Assembly (NCBI RefSeq): GCF_008728515.1
Contig: NC_044995.1
Coordinates: forward strand, 12,287,104 to 12,351,103
DNA from: Papio anubis
Lineage: Eukaryota > Chordata > Mammalia > Primates > Cercopithecidae
DNA length: 64,000 nt
Reading direction: 5' to 3'
Shown: positions 24,000 through 35,009 of the stretch, one piece after another
How the letters are laid out: each line of letters starts with the position of its first letter
How positions within the stretch are numbered: the first letter of the stretch is position 1
Position numbers and translations under genes: made by a program
The notes under the pieces: generated by a model
What the model saw: only the letters and a program-made list of their open reading frames with translations
What the model was told of the DNA's origin: nothing
The model's database searches: none

Positions 24000-24599
24000 T
24001 GCACAGCTGTTCAGTGACTTTGCTGTAACCTGGTAGGTGGGTCTCTGCAGAGAATCCAATTTGCATGTACTCCTGCAGTTGTAAAGTTCCCAGAAGTGTC
24101 TATTTCTTCAGGTTGGTGCTTTCCTCGATATCTGATCGGGTTCCTCACCTTCCATCAACCCCTACATAACATCTGATCAACCTGGCTTGTCTTCAGCAAG
24201 AATTCTGACAGGCGAGTTTAGCCTGAATTCCCCAACAATCTTACTGGACTCATACCATTTTTCACCATTCAGAAAAGTGCATCTCTTGAACACTGAGCAT
24301 AGAACACTGAACACAGCCGGGCTACCACCTTGACTTTCTCTCAAGAATTTTTTATCTGCTGACACCCACCCTGCTCTTGGGCTACACATTCCCACTTGCT
24401 CATGCTGTATTCAGAGTTAAGCCCAGTTTCTCTGCCCCAGTGTGAAATCCCATTGCCGTGGCCCCTATACCTATCTCCATGGTCCTGAGAAAGTGTTCCT
24501 TACCATGCTTTAACAAGTATCACTGATTAATTTTTTCTCCAAAAACACACCTCACAGAATGGATGTGTCTAGTCTTGCATGAAAAAGAAGATTCAGATG
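24000..24599 (-). mobile_element. Possible ERV internal remnant
   Basis: Lies immediately downstream (in minus sense) of the LTR at 24600-25740. On the minus strand TTGGTGCTGGGTCACTTGG near 24630-24655 looks like a degraded primer-binding site. All frames are broken and no intact viral gene is present. Confidence 0.4.
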
Positions 24600-25740
24600 G
24601 AGGGAATGTTCTGATGTTGCTAGCGATGCAAATTCTCCAAGTGACCCAGCACCAAAATACATGACCAGAGGCGGATCCTTATGGGTCCTCAGCAACCTCG
24701 ATTCCTGCCTCTTCAGAAGAAAGAATTTGACTGTGGGGCGTAAGGCAGAAGAAGAGAGAGTGAGGCAAGTTTTAGAGCAGGAGTGAAAGTTCATTAAAAA
24801 GCTTTAGAGCAAGAATGAAAGGCAAGGAAGCTGGAAGCCATCAACCTCAGCAAACTAACACAGGAACAGAAAACCAAACACCGCATGTTCTCACTCGTAA
24901 GTGGGAGTTGAACATTGAGAACACGTGGACACAGAGAGGGAAGAGCACACACCAGGGCCCGTTTGGGGGGTGAGGGATGAGGGGAGAGAATTTAGAGGAC
25001 AGGTCAATAGGTGCAGCAAACCACCATGGCACACGTATACCTAGGTAACAAACCTGCATGCTCTGCATATGTGTCTTTTTTTTTTTTTTTTTAAGCAGAA
25101 ATCAATAAAAAAAAGTAGCCAAAAGAAAAGCAGAATAAATGGTCTCCTAAATAAAATGACCTGTGGGTCCCCCCCTCAAAAAAACAAAAAGAAAGGAAGT
25201 ACATTTGGAAGAGGCCCAAGTGGGTGGCTTGAAGGACCAGTGCCAGGGTTGACCGTGGACTTAGGGTTTTTTATGCTGGTATACTCCCAGCATCTTGCAT
25301 CCCATTTCCCTTGATTCTTCTCTTACCTTGAGCTGCCTCCATGCTCGGTGGCCCGCTAGCACTTGCAGCGTGTTTACTGGAGTTGTGCGCATGCTCGCCG
25401 GAGGCGCTCTTCCCCTTCCAGGTGGAATGCCCCTAGAAGGTCAAACACCAGTTAAATACCAGTTAAACGCCACCATTTTGTCTCTTGATGGACATGCTCC
25501 AGCCCACTCGCCCAACTCTTGATATCTTATTGGGAAGCTGCCGATCACCAGTCTCAGGTGTTTTTATCTATCGGGAAACTGCTTTTACCTAGCACGGGCT
25601 GTGACCAGTTATTATTTCAGAAAGGCAGTGTGACAACTCCCTGGCCATCACCTGATGGTCACCTGACGTTCTTGGTGGGGTCGGGAGAGCCCCTCCCACC
25701 TCGCACAGGCCTGACTAGATACTGACTGTTACAACATGAA
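24600..25740 (-). mobile_element. ERV1-class LTR (reverse), split by L1 tail
   Basis: In minus sense, a TAATAAACTTTCACTC polyadenylation context is followed by TGCCTCACTCTCTCTTC, a gammaretrovirus-like LTR R-U5 pattern. The LTR continues beyond the L1 insert to about 25740. Subfamily not named. Confidence 0.55.
24830..25110 (+). mobile_element. L1 3' end inserted in the LTR
   Basis: Sense L1PA/PB-like tail: CTCAGCAAACTAACACAGGA, ACCGCATGTTCTCACTCGTA, GTAACAAACCTGCATGCTCT. The LTR resumes afterwards. Confidence 0.9.
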
Positions 25741-26662
25741 GCCCGTGGTGTCTAACAAGATGCAGTTCGAAAGTCAAGACAGTCCAGTCACGACTCCAGC
25801 TCAGCTCACTGACCCACCACGGATTGTTCCCTCCAAGAGACAAACCCAGGGTTCAGCTGAGGTCCAGGAAATACATGCATCTCCAAGCAACTCACGAAGG
25901 GAGTAGCTCTTGGAAACAGCTCATCATGGCCAGCAGTGCAGAACTGTCCATTTCTGAACCATCCAAACATTTAACTTGCAGCTGTCTGCTTTGCAGATTA
26001 TGTCCCTAGATGCTGCGGAGAGCCAACTTTTCTTTAATTTCCTGGGACTGGCTGTCTCTTCTCCTCATTGTCTCACATAATGGATTCCTGTCCTGCATGC
26101 TTGCAAAGGGGTGCAGCGCACAGCTGGCTCTTATGTGAGCACATTTCACGATTCCTTGCCATGATACAAACCTGTTTTCAGATATGCTTGTTGAAGAAAA
26201 TTCCAAACAACAGCATGACATTTGGAGCTGGATGATTCTTTGTTGTGTGTGTGGTAGGGGCTGTCCTGTGCACTGAAGGCCATCCCTGGCCTCCACCCGT
26301 TAGATGCCCTGAAAGCATTCCTTTCCCCAGTAGTGACAATCAAAACTGTCCAGACGTTGCCAGTGTCCACTGAGGGATAAGGTCATCCCAGCTTGAAAAC
26401 TACAGCCAGAGTTTATAAGACAGGCAACGGTACAGCCTTCACTTTTTAGTACCTTCTAACCTCACTTTACATCCCTCTAAATGTTGGGCTATTCCCAGTC
26501 ATCGAATCTTCCTAACTGACTTCCTTCCTTCCTAATTCTAGCCCCAGATATAGTGGACTAGAAAGAAGCCATCCGTACCTTGCACTTTCTGAATCTGCAA
26601 GCATAACAAAATAATTTCTTTTTTATGTTGCTAAGCTTGGGGTGTTTGTTACAGAGCGACCA
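25741..26662. other. No gene; DNA-transposon-like remnant
   Basis: 26220-26415 (GGGGCTGTCCTGTGCACTGA, CATCCCTGGCCTCCACCCG) resembles an old DNA-transposon-type repeat. The rest is not recognised. Confidence 0.4.
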
Positions 26663-26713
26663 AAACACACACACACACACACACACACTCACACACACAC
26701 TCACACACACACA
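26663..26713. repeat. (CA)n microsatellite
   Basis: Interrupted (CA)n with two TC breaks. Confidence 0.95.
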
Positions 26714-26874
26714 TTCATAAGTGGTGCAAAGACTGCCTGTTAAGAATTTGAAGCAAACAGCAGCTTCAAGACAAGTCCCATTGGCCTTTGGCCTTCCCTA
26801 ACCAAGCTCCTCCCAGGGTCAAATTAAAGAGTGTCCGCTGCTTTGGTCCTTGTCAGGGAGTCGGCTTTTATCCT

Positions 26875-26975
26875 GGGTATTATAGCTGTTGAAGGAATTA
26901 AATATGTTAATGCCTGTAAAACAATTAGAAGAGTGCTTGGTGCATATACAAACTCGGTGAATGTTAGTTGAGTTT
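26875..26975 (+). repeat. MIR fragment
   Basis: TGAAGGAATTAAATATGTTA, AGAGTGCTTGGTGCATAT and GGTGAATGTTAGTTG match the MIR 3' part. Confidence 0.6.
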
Positions 26976-26995
26976 GGGAAAGCTGTGAGATGCTT

Positions 26996-27229
26996 GGGAA
27001 GGAGAGGCAGCAGATTCAGGTGAGTGTCAGGACTGGGAAGGGGAGGGAGAAGATTCAGGTGAGTGTCAGGACTGGGAAGGGGAGGCAGCAGATTCAGGTG
27101 AGCGTCAGGACTGGGAAGGGGAAAGAGAATATTCAGGTGAGTGTCAGGACTGGGAAGGGGAGAGAGAAGATTCAGGTGAGTGTCAGGACTGGGAGGGGGA
27201 GGCAGCAGATTCAGGTGAGTGTCAGGACT
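26996..27229 (+). repeat. 39-bp minisatellite, six copies
   Basis: Six head-to-tail 39-bp units with exact spacing. Anchors CAGGTGAG start at 27017, 27056, 27095, 27134, 27173 and 27212. Two unit types alternate (GGCAGCAGATT and GAGAGAAGATT). Because 39 is divisible by three, the array reads as a 13-residue peptide repeat (IQVSVRTGKG), but nothing else supports coding. Confidence 0.97.
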
Positions 27230-27301
27230 CTGCAGATACAGATTTTGTGGTTAACGGTGTATGGATGTCATTTAAACTTGTGAGACTGGATGACAGCACC
27301 A

Positions 27302-27838
27302 AGGAGTGTGGATGTAGAAGAGGAGATGAGACAGAGGGAAGGGGAGGGAGAAGAGGGGATGAGATGGAGGGAACGGGAGGGAGAAGAGGGGATTAGAGGG
27401 AGGGAAGGTGGGAAGAAGAGGGGTTGAGACTGAGGGAAGGTGGGGAGAAGAGATGAGAGGGAGGGAAGAGGAAGGAGAAGAGAGAATGAGACGGAGGGAA
27501 GGGGAGGGAGAAGAGGGGATAAGAGTGAGGGAAGGAGAGGGAGATGAGGGGATGAGAGAGGAGGGAAGGGGAGGGAGAAGAGGGGATGAGAGGGAGGGAA
27601 GGGGAGGATGATGAGGGAATGAGAGGGGAGGGGAGGGGAGAGAGAAGAAGGGATGAGGAGGGGAGGGAGGTGGAGGGAGAAGAGGAGATGAGAGGGGGAA
27701 AGGGGAGGGAGATGAGGGGATGAAGAGGGGAGGGAGGTGGAGGGAGAAGAGAGGATGAGGAAAGAAGGGGAAAGAAGAGGCAAAGGAGGGGAGGAGAAGG
27801 GCACAGAGGGGAGGAGAGGGAAAGGGAGAAGAGAAGTG
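27302..27838. repeat. Polypurine (GGGGA/GAGAG-rich) tract
   Basis: More than 500 bp almost free of pyrimidines other than T in GATGAG words. It is a degenerate array of about 33 bp (GGGAGGGAGAAGAGGGGATG). Minus-strand frames of 166-210 residues over it are Ser/Pro/Leu low-complexity artefacts. Confidence 0.95.
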
Positions 27839-27959
27839 GTCCAAGGGCCACCACAATATTTGAAGTGTCTTTCTGTTTGAATGGATTATCCAACTCAACT
27901 TCAAGCTTTAATGATGTGGGTGCACCACATTTATGCTCTGAAGATGTCCGATTTGGGGT

Positions 27960-28130
27960 GAAATCCAGCTCCGTGTTTTCCAGTCCTCTGATTTAGGGCA
28001 GGTGCCTTCACCTCCTTGAGACTCAGTTTCCTTATTCGTTCTGTGGTGGTGACTAGGATGCTGTGGGGAGCTGTGAGGACGCATGGAGGTCATCTGTGTG
28101 GCAGGACTAGCACGCGGCACTCAAGGCTGA
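27960..28130 (+). repeat. MIR fragment
   Basis: GACTCAGTTTCCTTATTCGT and GAGCTGTGAGGACGCATG match MIR core order. Confidence 0.55.
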
Positions 28131-28149
28131 GTAGTGATTAGCTTCTGCT

Positions 28150-28930
28150 CCTCTGGGTTCAAACAAAATTCAGATAATAGAGCAGGACAGGCTGGTGCTG
28201 CGTGGCTAGGATGTCTCTCTTTTCTGCTACTTCCATCCACAATTTTCATATCACTCTGTCCATCGTCCTCACCCTCAACGCCATCCAAGCCACTCCGGTT
28301 TTTTCCCGGGGGTCCGCAGAAGCCTCAGCCTCTGTTCTCAGCACTGCTGCCTGCCCCAGTCTGTTTTCCTCAAAGCAGCCCAAGAGGTGCTTAGTGTACA
28401 TGGCTCACATCGCACCACCCCGCGACGTGGGGCGTGGGACAGAAACACCTTCCGAAAACGGATTCGAGGAAGGCCAGGTCCCGGGATGCTGGAGGGAGCC
28501 CCTCTCCCGGGTGTTCCGGGGGGCGCAGACTGTGGCTTTCCCCTCTGTGTTGCAGGCCTACTGTGTGCCAGGCTGGGCTGGTGACTGGGTACAACCTGAC
28601 TGCAGAGGGGTGGACATTCGGGCCCCTAAGGGGCTGCCAGGCCCTTCTGCATCCCCCACCTCCCTCCTCCAGCTTCGGTTTCCATGGCAGCAGCCTCTGT
28701 CCCCGCGGGTCGCGGGGTGCTGCGTGGGAGGGCAGCGGCCAGGGGGGCGTCGGATTCGCATCACAGGGGACGCGGCCTGTCTGGCGCTGTCTCATCCTCA
28801 GCCGTGCGTCTGCGGAGCTTGTGCGCGCTGAAGTGCGTCATTGCCACCCACCTTTGCAGAAGGAGACAAACAAATTTACAAGCGGCTGCGAGAGCCTCCA
28901 CGGACTCAGAGTAAAATCATGAATCTATTC
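28150..28930. other. GC-rich unit with X-box-like site
   Basis: CpG-rich (especially 28410-28830) with several overlapping frames up to 209 residues. None resembles a known protein and there is no splice or codon support. It is paralogous in part to 33920-34260. Confidence 0.4.
28678..28691. promoter_or_regulatory. X-box/RFX-like motif
   Basis: GTTTCCATGGCAGC lies within a CpG-rich block, with a TGCGTCA CRE/AP-1-like word at 28831. Confidence 0.45.
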
Positions 28931-29182
28931 TGAGCACCAGCAACAGAAGCCGTTTACGTTCTGGCGTGCACTGATGTAGTCCGTGCGCGCTGTGTGTGCG
29001 TGTAGATCAAGAGACAGGTGCGCAGACCTGTCAGCCTCCTGTCAGGAACCACTTTCTGTTTTACACGCTCCATCTCCATCTGGAAAACAAAACCATAGAA
29101 TAAATATAAATAAATAAACGCTCAGTCTCTGTGCTCAGGTAGATTATTCATTCATTCCTTTCTTCATTCAAAAGTATACGTG

Positions 29183-29484
29183 GGCCGGGCGCAGTGGCTC
29201 GCGCCTGTAATCCCAGCACTTTGGGAGGCCGAGGTGCGTGGATCACCTGAGGTCAGGAGCTCGAGATCAGCCTGGCCAACATGGTGAAACCCCATGTCTA
29301 CTAAAAATACAAAAATCAGCAGTGGGTGGCGGTGGGCGCCTGTAATTACAACTACTCAGAGGCTGAGGCAGGAGAATCATTTGTACCCTGGAGGTGGAGG
29401 TTGCAGTGAACCTAGATCAGGCCACAGCACTCCAGCCTGGGTGACAGGGTGAGACAGAGTCTCAAAAAGAAAAAGAAAAAAAAA
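29183..29484 (+). mobile_element. Alu (AluS-like)
   Basis: Sense Alu. AAAAGTATACGT before and AAAAGTGTATGT after are the likely target-site duplication. Confidence 0.92.
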
Positions 29485-30018
29485 GTGTATGTATGTTCTG
29501 CAGATATTTACTGATATCCCACTATGGGTCAGCACTGAGTTAAATGTGACGGATAGGGTTGAACCCAAGACAAACTCTCTCCTTATAAATCTTTTGTCTT
29601 TGGGGGTTCATCAGTCTGTAAGTTTAACCTAAAATAACAGGCTGCAATAAGTTCTACAAAGTGTAAGCAGGTGAGATGTGGAGTGAAGGAGGGATCTTTC
29701 AGAGCAACCAGTCAAGGAGGTCTTCCTGGAGGTGGCAGTGAAAGGAGGGCAGGAAACTTTGGATTACCAGGGAAGTAACGATTCTGGGCAGAGGGAATAG
29801 TGCCTGGAAACACCTGGAGATGAAGATGTTTGTCCTGCTTGAACAGCATAGGAGGCCACAGTGTCTGAAGAGGAGTGAGCAAGGAAGAGAGTGGGTGGAG
29901 GCGAATACAGAGAGGGGCTGGGAATTGACTTTCAGCTTACATTTAGTGAATAAATACATGAATAAATGTATCATTATGGAGCTCACAATTTTTTTCTTGG
30001 AGATATATTTTCTTTCTT
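29485..30018 (+). repeat. Ancient interspersed repeat copy
   Basis: AGTCAAGGAGGTCTTCCTGG, GGGCAGAGGGAATAGTGCCT and AGGAGGCCACAGTGTCTGA follow the order of the old GA-rich repeat and match 34600-34860. Confidence 0.45.
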
Positions 30019-30020
30019 TG

Positions 30021-30200
30021 TTGGATGAATGGATGGGTGGATGGATCAATGGATGGGTGGCTGAATGGATTCATGGATGGATGACTATGTGGAGGGATGG
30101 GTGAGTGGGCAGATGGATCCACGTGGGATGAATAGATGTGTGGATGTATGGGTAGATGTGTAAATGAATGTTCAGATGGTTGGTTGGATGAATACTACAA
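30021..30200 (+). repeat. (GGAT)n/(GGATGGAT) degenerate array
   Basis: Imperfect GGATGGATGGGTGG units. A similar array follows the paralogous block at 35.1 kb. Confidence 0.9.
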
Positions 30201-30308
30201 ATAGAATAGACACCTTTTTTCTTCTCCAAGGGTTAGGGTTAATTTTGAATTCTAGTAGTCCCTGTTTTCTGTCTACACCACCCCCATGTGAATATTATGA
30301 TTTTGGGA

Positions 30309-30340
30309 TACACACACACATACACATACACACACAGATA
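30309..30340. repeat. (CA)n microsatellite
   Basis: Short (CA)n with TA breaks. Confidence 0.9.
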
Positions 30341-30444
30341 TTTGGAAGTAATAGTGAATCTATAAGGATAATTGATGGTTATTTCCTGGGATGGAAATTT
30401 TATGAAAGATGGCCTCCTTTTTGTATGAAAACACTTGTGGGGTT

Positions 30445-31195
30445 GTGTATTAGTCCATTCTCAAATTGCTATAAAGAAATACCTGAGGCCAGGCGCGGTG
30501 GCTCACGCCTGTAATCCCAGCACTTTGGGAGGCCGAGGCGGGTCAATCATCTGAGGTCAGGAGTTCAAGACCAGCCTGACCAACATGGAGAAACCCCCGT
30601 CTCTACTAAAAATACAAAATTAGCTGGGCATGGTGGCACATGCCTATAATCTCAGCTACTCGGGAGGCTGAGGCAGGAGAATTGCTTGAACCCAGGAGGT
30701 GGAGGTTGCAGTGAGCCACTATTGCACTCCAGGCTGGGCAACAAGAATGAAACTCCCTCAAAAAAAAAAAAAACAAAAAACAAAAAACAAAAAAGAGGAA
30801 ATACCCGAGACTGGGTAATTTACAAAGAAAAGAAGTTTAATTAGCTCACAGTTCTGCAGGCTATACAGAAAGCATGGTGCTGGCATCTGCTCAGCTTCTG
30901 GGGAGACCTCAGGATGCTTACAATCATAGTGGAAGGTGGAGCAGGAACAGGCACATCACATGGCCAGAGCAGGAATGAGAGTGGGGAGTGGCTACACACT
31001 TTTAAACGACCAGATCTTGTGAGAACTCACTTTCATGAGAACAGCCCAAGGGGATGGTGCTAAACCCTTCATGAGAAATCCATCCTCATGATCCAATCAC
31101 CTCCCTCCAAGCCCCACCTCCAATACTGGGGATGACAATTTGACACAAGATTTGGTGGGGACACAGATCTGAGCCATTTCATTCTGCCCCTGGTC
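30445..31195 (-). mobile_element. MaLR LTR, split by Alu
   Basis: TGTATTAGTCCATTCTCAAA at one end and GGTGGGGACACAGATCTGAG at the other: a reversed MST/MLT1-like LTR. GAAATACC-GAG is repeated on both sides of the Alu at 30487. Confidence 0.82.
30487..30795 (+). mobile_element. Alu (AluS-like) inside MaLR LTR
   Basis: Full sense Alu with an A-rich (CAAAAAA)n tail. Confidence 0.94.
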
Positions 31196-31560
31196 TCCCA
31201 AATCTCATGTCCTTCTCACATTGCAAGATACAATCATGCCTTCCCAAAAGTCCCCAAAGTCTTAACTCATTCACTCAAAAGGCCAGAGTCCCAAGTCTCA
31301 TCTGAGACAAGGCAAGTTCCTCCCACCTATTAGCATGTAAAATCAAAAACAAGTTAGTTACTTCTAAGATACAATGGGGATACAAGTGTTGGGTAAACAT
31401 TCCCATTCCAAAAGGGAAACATTGGCCAAAAGAAAGTGGCCCCATGCAAATCCAAAACCCAGTAGGGGGGTCACTAAATCTTAAAGCTCCAAAATCATCT
31501 TATTTGACTCCATGTTCCACATCCAGGGCACACGCATGCAAGAGGTGGGCTCCCAAGACC
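31196..31560 (-). mobile_element. MaLR-type internal remnant
   Basis: Directly continues the LTR with CCAAAGTCTTAACTCATTC, CCCAAGTCTCATCTGAGACA, TTAAAGCTCCAAAATCATCT and GCAAGAGGTGGGCTCCCAAG, a pattern I associate with MaLR internal sequence. No frame is intact. Confidence 0.5.
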
Positions 31561-32170
31561 TGGGGCAGGTTGAGTGATATTTTCATCATCAATTCTCATT
31601 TTTCTGATTAGTTAATCAAGTCCTGAACGCTCCTCTTTCTCCCCATGCACTCCCAGGGCAATCTTGGTGAGATCCCACTCACAGCATCATCTGCAAGGAT
31701 GGTGCCCCCTGGATGGTGTCCCCCGGATGGTACCCCTGGATGGTGCCCCTGGATGGTGCCCCCTGGAGTCATGCAGTGCACAACACTGTGATCTGATCTC
31801 CAATGACCCCCTGCATAGATGGGTCCCCAAATCCCCATCCCCAGCCCGGACTCCCTCATGAGCTCCAGAAACAGATATCCACCCATCCGCTGCTCCCATG
31901 GGACAGCATCCAGTACAGACAGTGCAAGTCAGAGCTGAACGAATCACCAGCAAACCCAGTCCATCAGCCACAGGTCAAGAATCCCAAGATACATTTTGCA
32001 CAGGTCAGCTCTTGCCCACATGTTTCAAATCATCCCCAGTTCCCCAATCTCCATTGTCCTGTTTTAAGCCACCACTCCCTCTTGCCTGGACCAATGGGGT
32101 CCTAAGTGGGACATTGTGAGAAAATTATTTCTATTTTTTACATGTTATCTTTAAAAATGATGTATTTCTT
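31561..32170. other. Unassigned, with small GGATGGTGCCCC array
   Basis: Five 13-14 bp units (GGATGGTGCCCCCT type) at 31697-31764. No gene is supported in the rest. Confidence 0.5.
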
Positions 32171-32210
32171 ACGTGTGCATGCGTGTGTGTGTGTGTGTGT
32201 ATGTGTGTGA
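32171..32210. repeat. (TG)n microsatellite
   Basis: (TG)n with GCATGC and TA breaks. Confidence 0.93.
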
Positions 32211-32439
32211 TGTTGCTGCAGTAGTATGCAATTTACAAATAACTAGCTAACCCTCCTTGAGGACTCTGTTGAAAATGTTATTACTAAAACAGTTTAGTGA
32301 AATGGAGTCACAGCATGACTAACTCGTTTCTAAGGTCATAGGCTGGGACCTGAGCTGCCTCATCTCTGAAACAGACATCAGAGCACGGGCCACCCTCAGA
32401 GATGTGTGAAGCAAGGGCACAGCCCTGGGCTTAAAGCAC

Positions 32440-32640
32440 AGACTATGCAGGATTGCTGCCTGATGTTGAACCTCAGATCTGCTGCTGACCAGCTGGGTGA
32501 AGGTGCACAGCTTACTGCCTTTCCTGTCCTTCCGTTTCCTCACACGAAAATTGAGATAATATTGGAACATACCTCAATTGAGCCTCAGTGACTGAATGGT
32601 ACAGAGTAAGTGCTATAATATTGTTTATTAAACTACACAT
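32440..32640 (+). repeat. MIR
   Basis: CTGACCAGCTGGGTGAAGG, CTTCCGTTTCCTCACACG, GAGATAATATTGGAACATAC and CAGAGTAAGTGCTATAAT match the MIR order. Confidence 0.7.
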
Positions 32641-32799
32641 AATACATAATTTTTAAGATCATGGAGTGGACTCAACTTTGGCAGACATGGGAACAGACAG
32701 GCATGCAGGAGTGTTTCCCAGAAGGTACCACAAGCCCTCCTATGACGAGGGACCCCGCTGGAAATTCATTCCAATCAAGTTGCTGGTTATGGTTAAAAG

Positions 32800-33095
32800 C
32801 AAGGAGCTGCCCACTGTCCTCAGCAAAGTAACACAGGAACAGAACACCAAATACGACATGTTCTCTCTTACGAGCGGAAGCTAAATATTGGATACTCATG
32901 GACATAACCATGGGACCCATAAACGCCAGGGACTTCTAGAGGGGAGAGGGAGGGAGGGGGCCGGAGGTGAAAAGCCACCTATTGGGTACAGTGCTGATGG
33001 CCATTTATACCTCAGACCTAAGCGTCACGCAATATACCCACGTAACAAACCCGCACCTGGACCCCCTGAACTGATTATAAGAGTTGAAACAAAAA
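32800..33095 (+). mobile_element. L1 3' end (older primate or L1M)
   Basis: GTCCTCAGCAAAGTAACACA, ACGACATGTTCTCTCTTACG and CCACGTAACAAACCCGCACC mark a sense L1 3' end. It is more diverged than the copy at 24.8 kb. Confidence 0.85.
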
Positions 33096-33157
33096 TGAGG
33101 ATCTGGGGCAGCGGGAACTGGCGTGATCCAGGTTGTTACTTTGTCCGAGGGAGTATG

Positions 33158-33188
33158 TGTGAGAGAGAGTGAGAGGAGAGAGGGGAAT

Positions 33189-33220
<32 letters not shown>

Positions 33221-33388
33221 GGCAAGAGAAGAGAAAGAGAGAGAGGAGAGAGAAAGGGGAAGAAAGAGAGAGAAAGAAGAGGGGAGAGGAAAGAGAGAGA
33301 AAAGACGGGGGAGAGAGAGAGGCAAGAGAAGAGAAGGAGAGAGAGAGGAGAGAGAGGAGGAAAAGAGAGAGAGAGAAAGAAGAGAGGA
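33158..33388. repeat. (GA)n purine tract
   Basis: GAGA-rich. A GGCAAGAGAAGAGA block recurs at about 33222 and 33321, suggesting internal duplication. Low-complexity frames on both strands are artefacts. Confidence 0.95.
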
Positions 33389-33671
33389 GGGCCGGGCACA
33401 GTGGCTCACGCCTGTAATCCCAGCACTTTGGGAGGGTGAGGGTGCACTCTGGGTGGATTACCTGAGGTCAGGAGTTTGAGAGCAGCCTGGCCAATATGGT
33501 GAAACCCCATCTCTACTAAAAATAAAAAGAAGTTAGCGGGGCACGGTGGTGGGCGCCTGTAGTCCCTGCTACTTGGGAGGCTGAGGCAGGAGAACTGCTT
33601 GAACCTGGGAGGTGGAGGTTGCAGAGAGCAGAGATCATGCCAGCCTGGGTGACAAGAATGCAACTCTGTCT

Positions 33672-33711
<40 letters not shown>
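33389..33711 (+). mobile_element. Alu inserted in purine tract, ~39-A tail
   Basis: Sense Alu with an uninterrupted A-run near 33673-33711. Purine repeat continues after it to about 33760. Confidence 0.94.
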
Positions 33712-33713
<2 letters not shown>

Positions 33714-33899
33714 AAGAAGAAGTGGAAAGGAGAGGAGAGGAGAGAGAGAGAGAGATGCAAGGAGCAGAGGGCCTTTCTAAGGGATTCACAGGAGAAATAG
33801 ACCCGGAACTCCAGACTGCCAAAGAGTATAAGGAGACCCAAAGGGGGCTAGGGACACAGAGAGTCCTGAGGTTAGCAGAGATGTGGGTGAGGCCAGAGG

Positions 33900-34260
33900 A
33901 TTGGTCCAGGCCTTCAACATGGAACTCACATCTTACTGCAGGGCCTGGAAAATTCCATCCTCTGCAGATCTTTCGACACCTTCCCCACGCACTTGCCTCC
34001 CCCCTTCCAGCTGGGGTTTCCATGGCAACAACCTGAGCTCCTGCACCATTCGCAAGAAGGTGGGAGCGCTGAGCGCGCGGGGAACAGGGCAGAGGGACAG
34101 ACGTCAAAAGTGTCTGCATCGGCGGTTCATGTGCGTATTTTGCACACATCGAAATGCGTCAGCAGCAGCAGCGTCTCCACAAAACGCAGAAAATTGGCTT
34201 CAGGGGCCACTGTGGATGTGGACAGAAATCCCAAACATCTTCTAAGCAGCAGCATTTGAC
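33900..34260. other. GC-rich X-box unit, paralogous to 28.66-28.9 and 36.43-36.6 kb
   Basis: CCTGGAAAATTCCAT then CTGCAGATCTTTC, a pyrimidine run, the X-box, a GC-rich patch and AGAGGGACAGACGTCA. The same order recurs at 36430-36600, and the X-box to ATGCGTCA part recurs at 28678-28835. Confidence 0.5.
34016..34029. promoter_or_regulatory. X-box/RFX motif, full match
   Basis: GTTTCCATGGCAAC matches the palindromic consensus GTTNCCATGGNAAC at every fixed position. An ATGCGTCA word lies 120 bp downstream. Confidence 0.55.
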
Positions 34261-34399
34261 GTCCTTACTCAGTCAGACATATCGATTGTGCCCCCCCTCA
34301 TCCCTCCAGACACCGCTCTAGACACGGAGAGTGAAATAATGTGAAGAAAGGAGCCGGGTCTCTGCCCTCCTGGAGCCGAGGGCTGTTCATGCCCTCATT

Positions 34400-34870
34400 G
34401 ACGCATCCATCCATCCTGGCTTTCCCCTGGTGTTTACTGAGGGCATACTTAGTGGTACCCCCTGGCCAAGCGTGGTGGGTGCAGCAGAGAACTCAACAGG
34501 CATATTCACATACTGGGACATGACTGTTCCAGCAGGGGCGATACATGGGAACGTAGGTAAGATTTCAGGTGGTGGCGAGTGTTATCAGGAACAATAAGTC
34601 AGATTCAAAGAGCGGGGTGGGGGATTTTAGATTGGGAGTCAAGGATGCCTTCTTGGAGGTGGTGATATGTCAATTTCAATGGAGGAAGGGAACAGTGATG
34701 GGAATATCAAGAAGAAAAACAGTCCAGACAGAAGAATGTATGCCTTGAAAAGCCGTGAGGCTGTTGGCTGCCCAGCCTGAGGACCACCGAGGAAGCCAGT
34801 GTGGTCATGGTGGAGGGAGAAAGGGAAAAAGTGGACAGAGATTTGTCCGAAGTGAAGTAGGGGCCTGATC
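34400..34870 (+). repeat. Ancient interspersed repeat copy
   Basis: CCTGGTGTTTACTGAGGGCA, AAGGATGCCTTCTTGGAGGT and AAGCCAGTGTGGTCATGGTG follow the same order as 29500-29900. Confidence 0.45.
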
Positions 34871-34889
34871 ATTCAGAACAAGATGGCTG

Positions 34890-35009
34890 ATTGTCAAACT
34901 ATGGCCTGCTTGTTTTTGTACAATACAGTTGTGCTGGAACAACTTCCATCGTTTGTGTTTTGTCTAGGACCACTTTTGTACTATAAAGGCAGAGTTTAGT
35001 TGCTGTAAC
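34890..35009 (-). mobile_element. hAT-Charlie-like remnant
   Basis: TGTCAAACTATGGCCTGCTTG, TTTTTGTACAATACAGTTGT and GCAGAGTTTAGTTGCTG resemble the Charlie-type element at 10405-10570. Confidence 0.5.

Noticed and set aside
26990..27283. 97-codon frame with 13-residue repeats as a repeat protein
   Set aside because: The open frame follows from a 39-bp unit (multiple of three) without stops; no promoter, homology or flanking coding sequence. Kept as a DNA-level finding only.
27268..27904. Overlapping minus-strand frames of 166-210 codons
   Set aside because: Pure low complexity (Ser, Pro, Leu from a polypurine array); all three frames stay open, which is a composition effect.
28202..28831. 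209-codon open frame in the GC-rich block
   Set aside because: No recognisable domain; other frames on both strands are also long here, as expected in CpG-rich DNA; no splice or homology support.
33406..34149. 247-codon minus-strand frame
   Set aside because: Most of it is translated Alu and its poly-A tail (poly-Phe); the rest is not recognisable.
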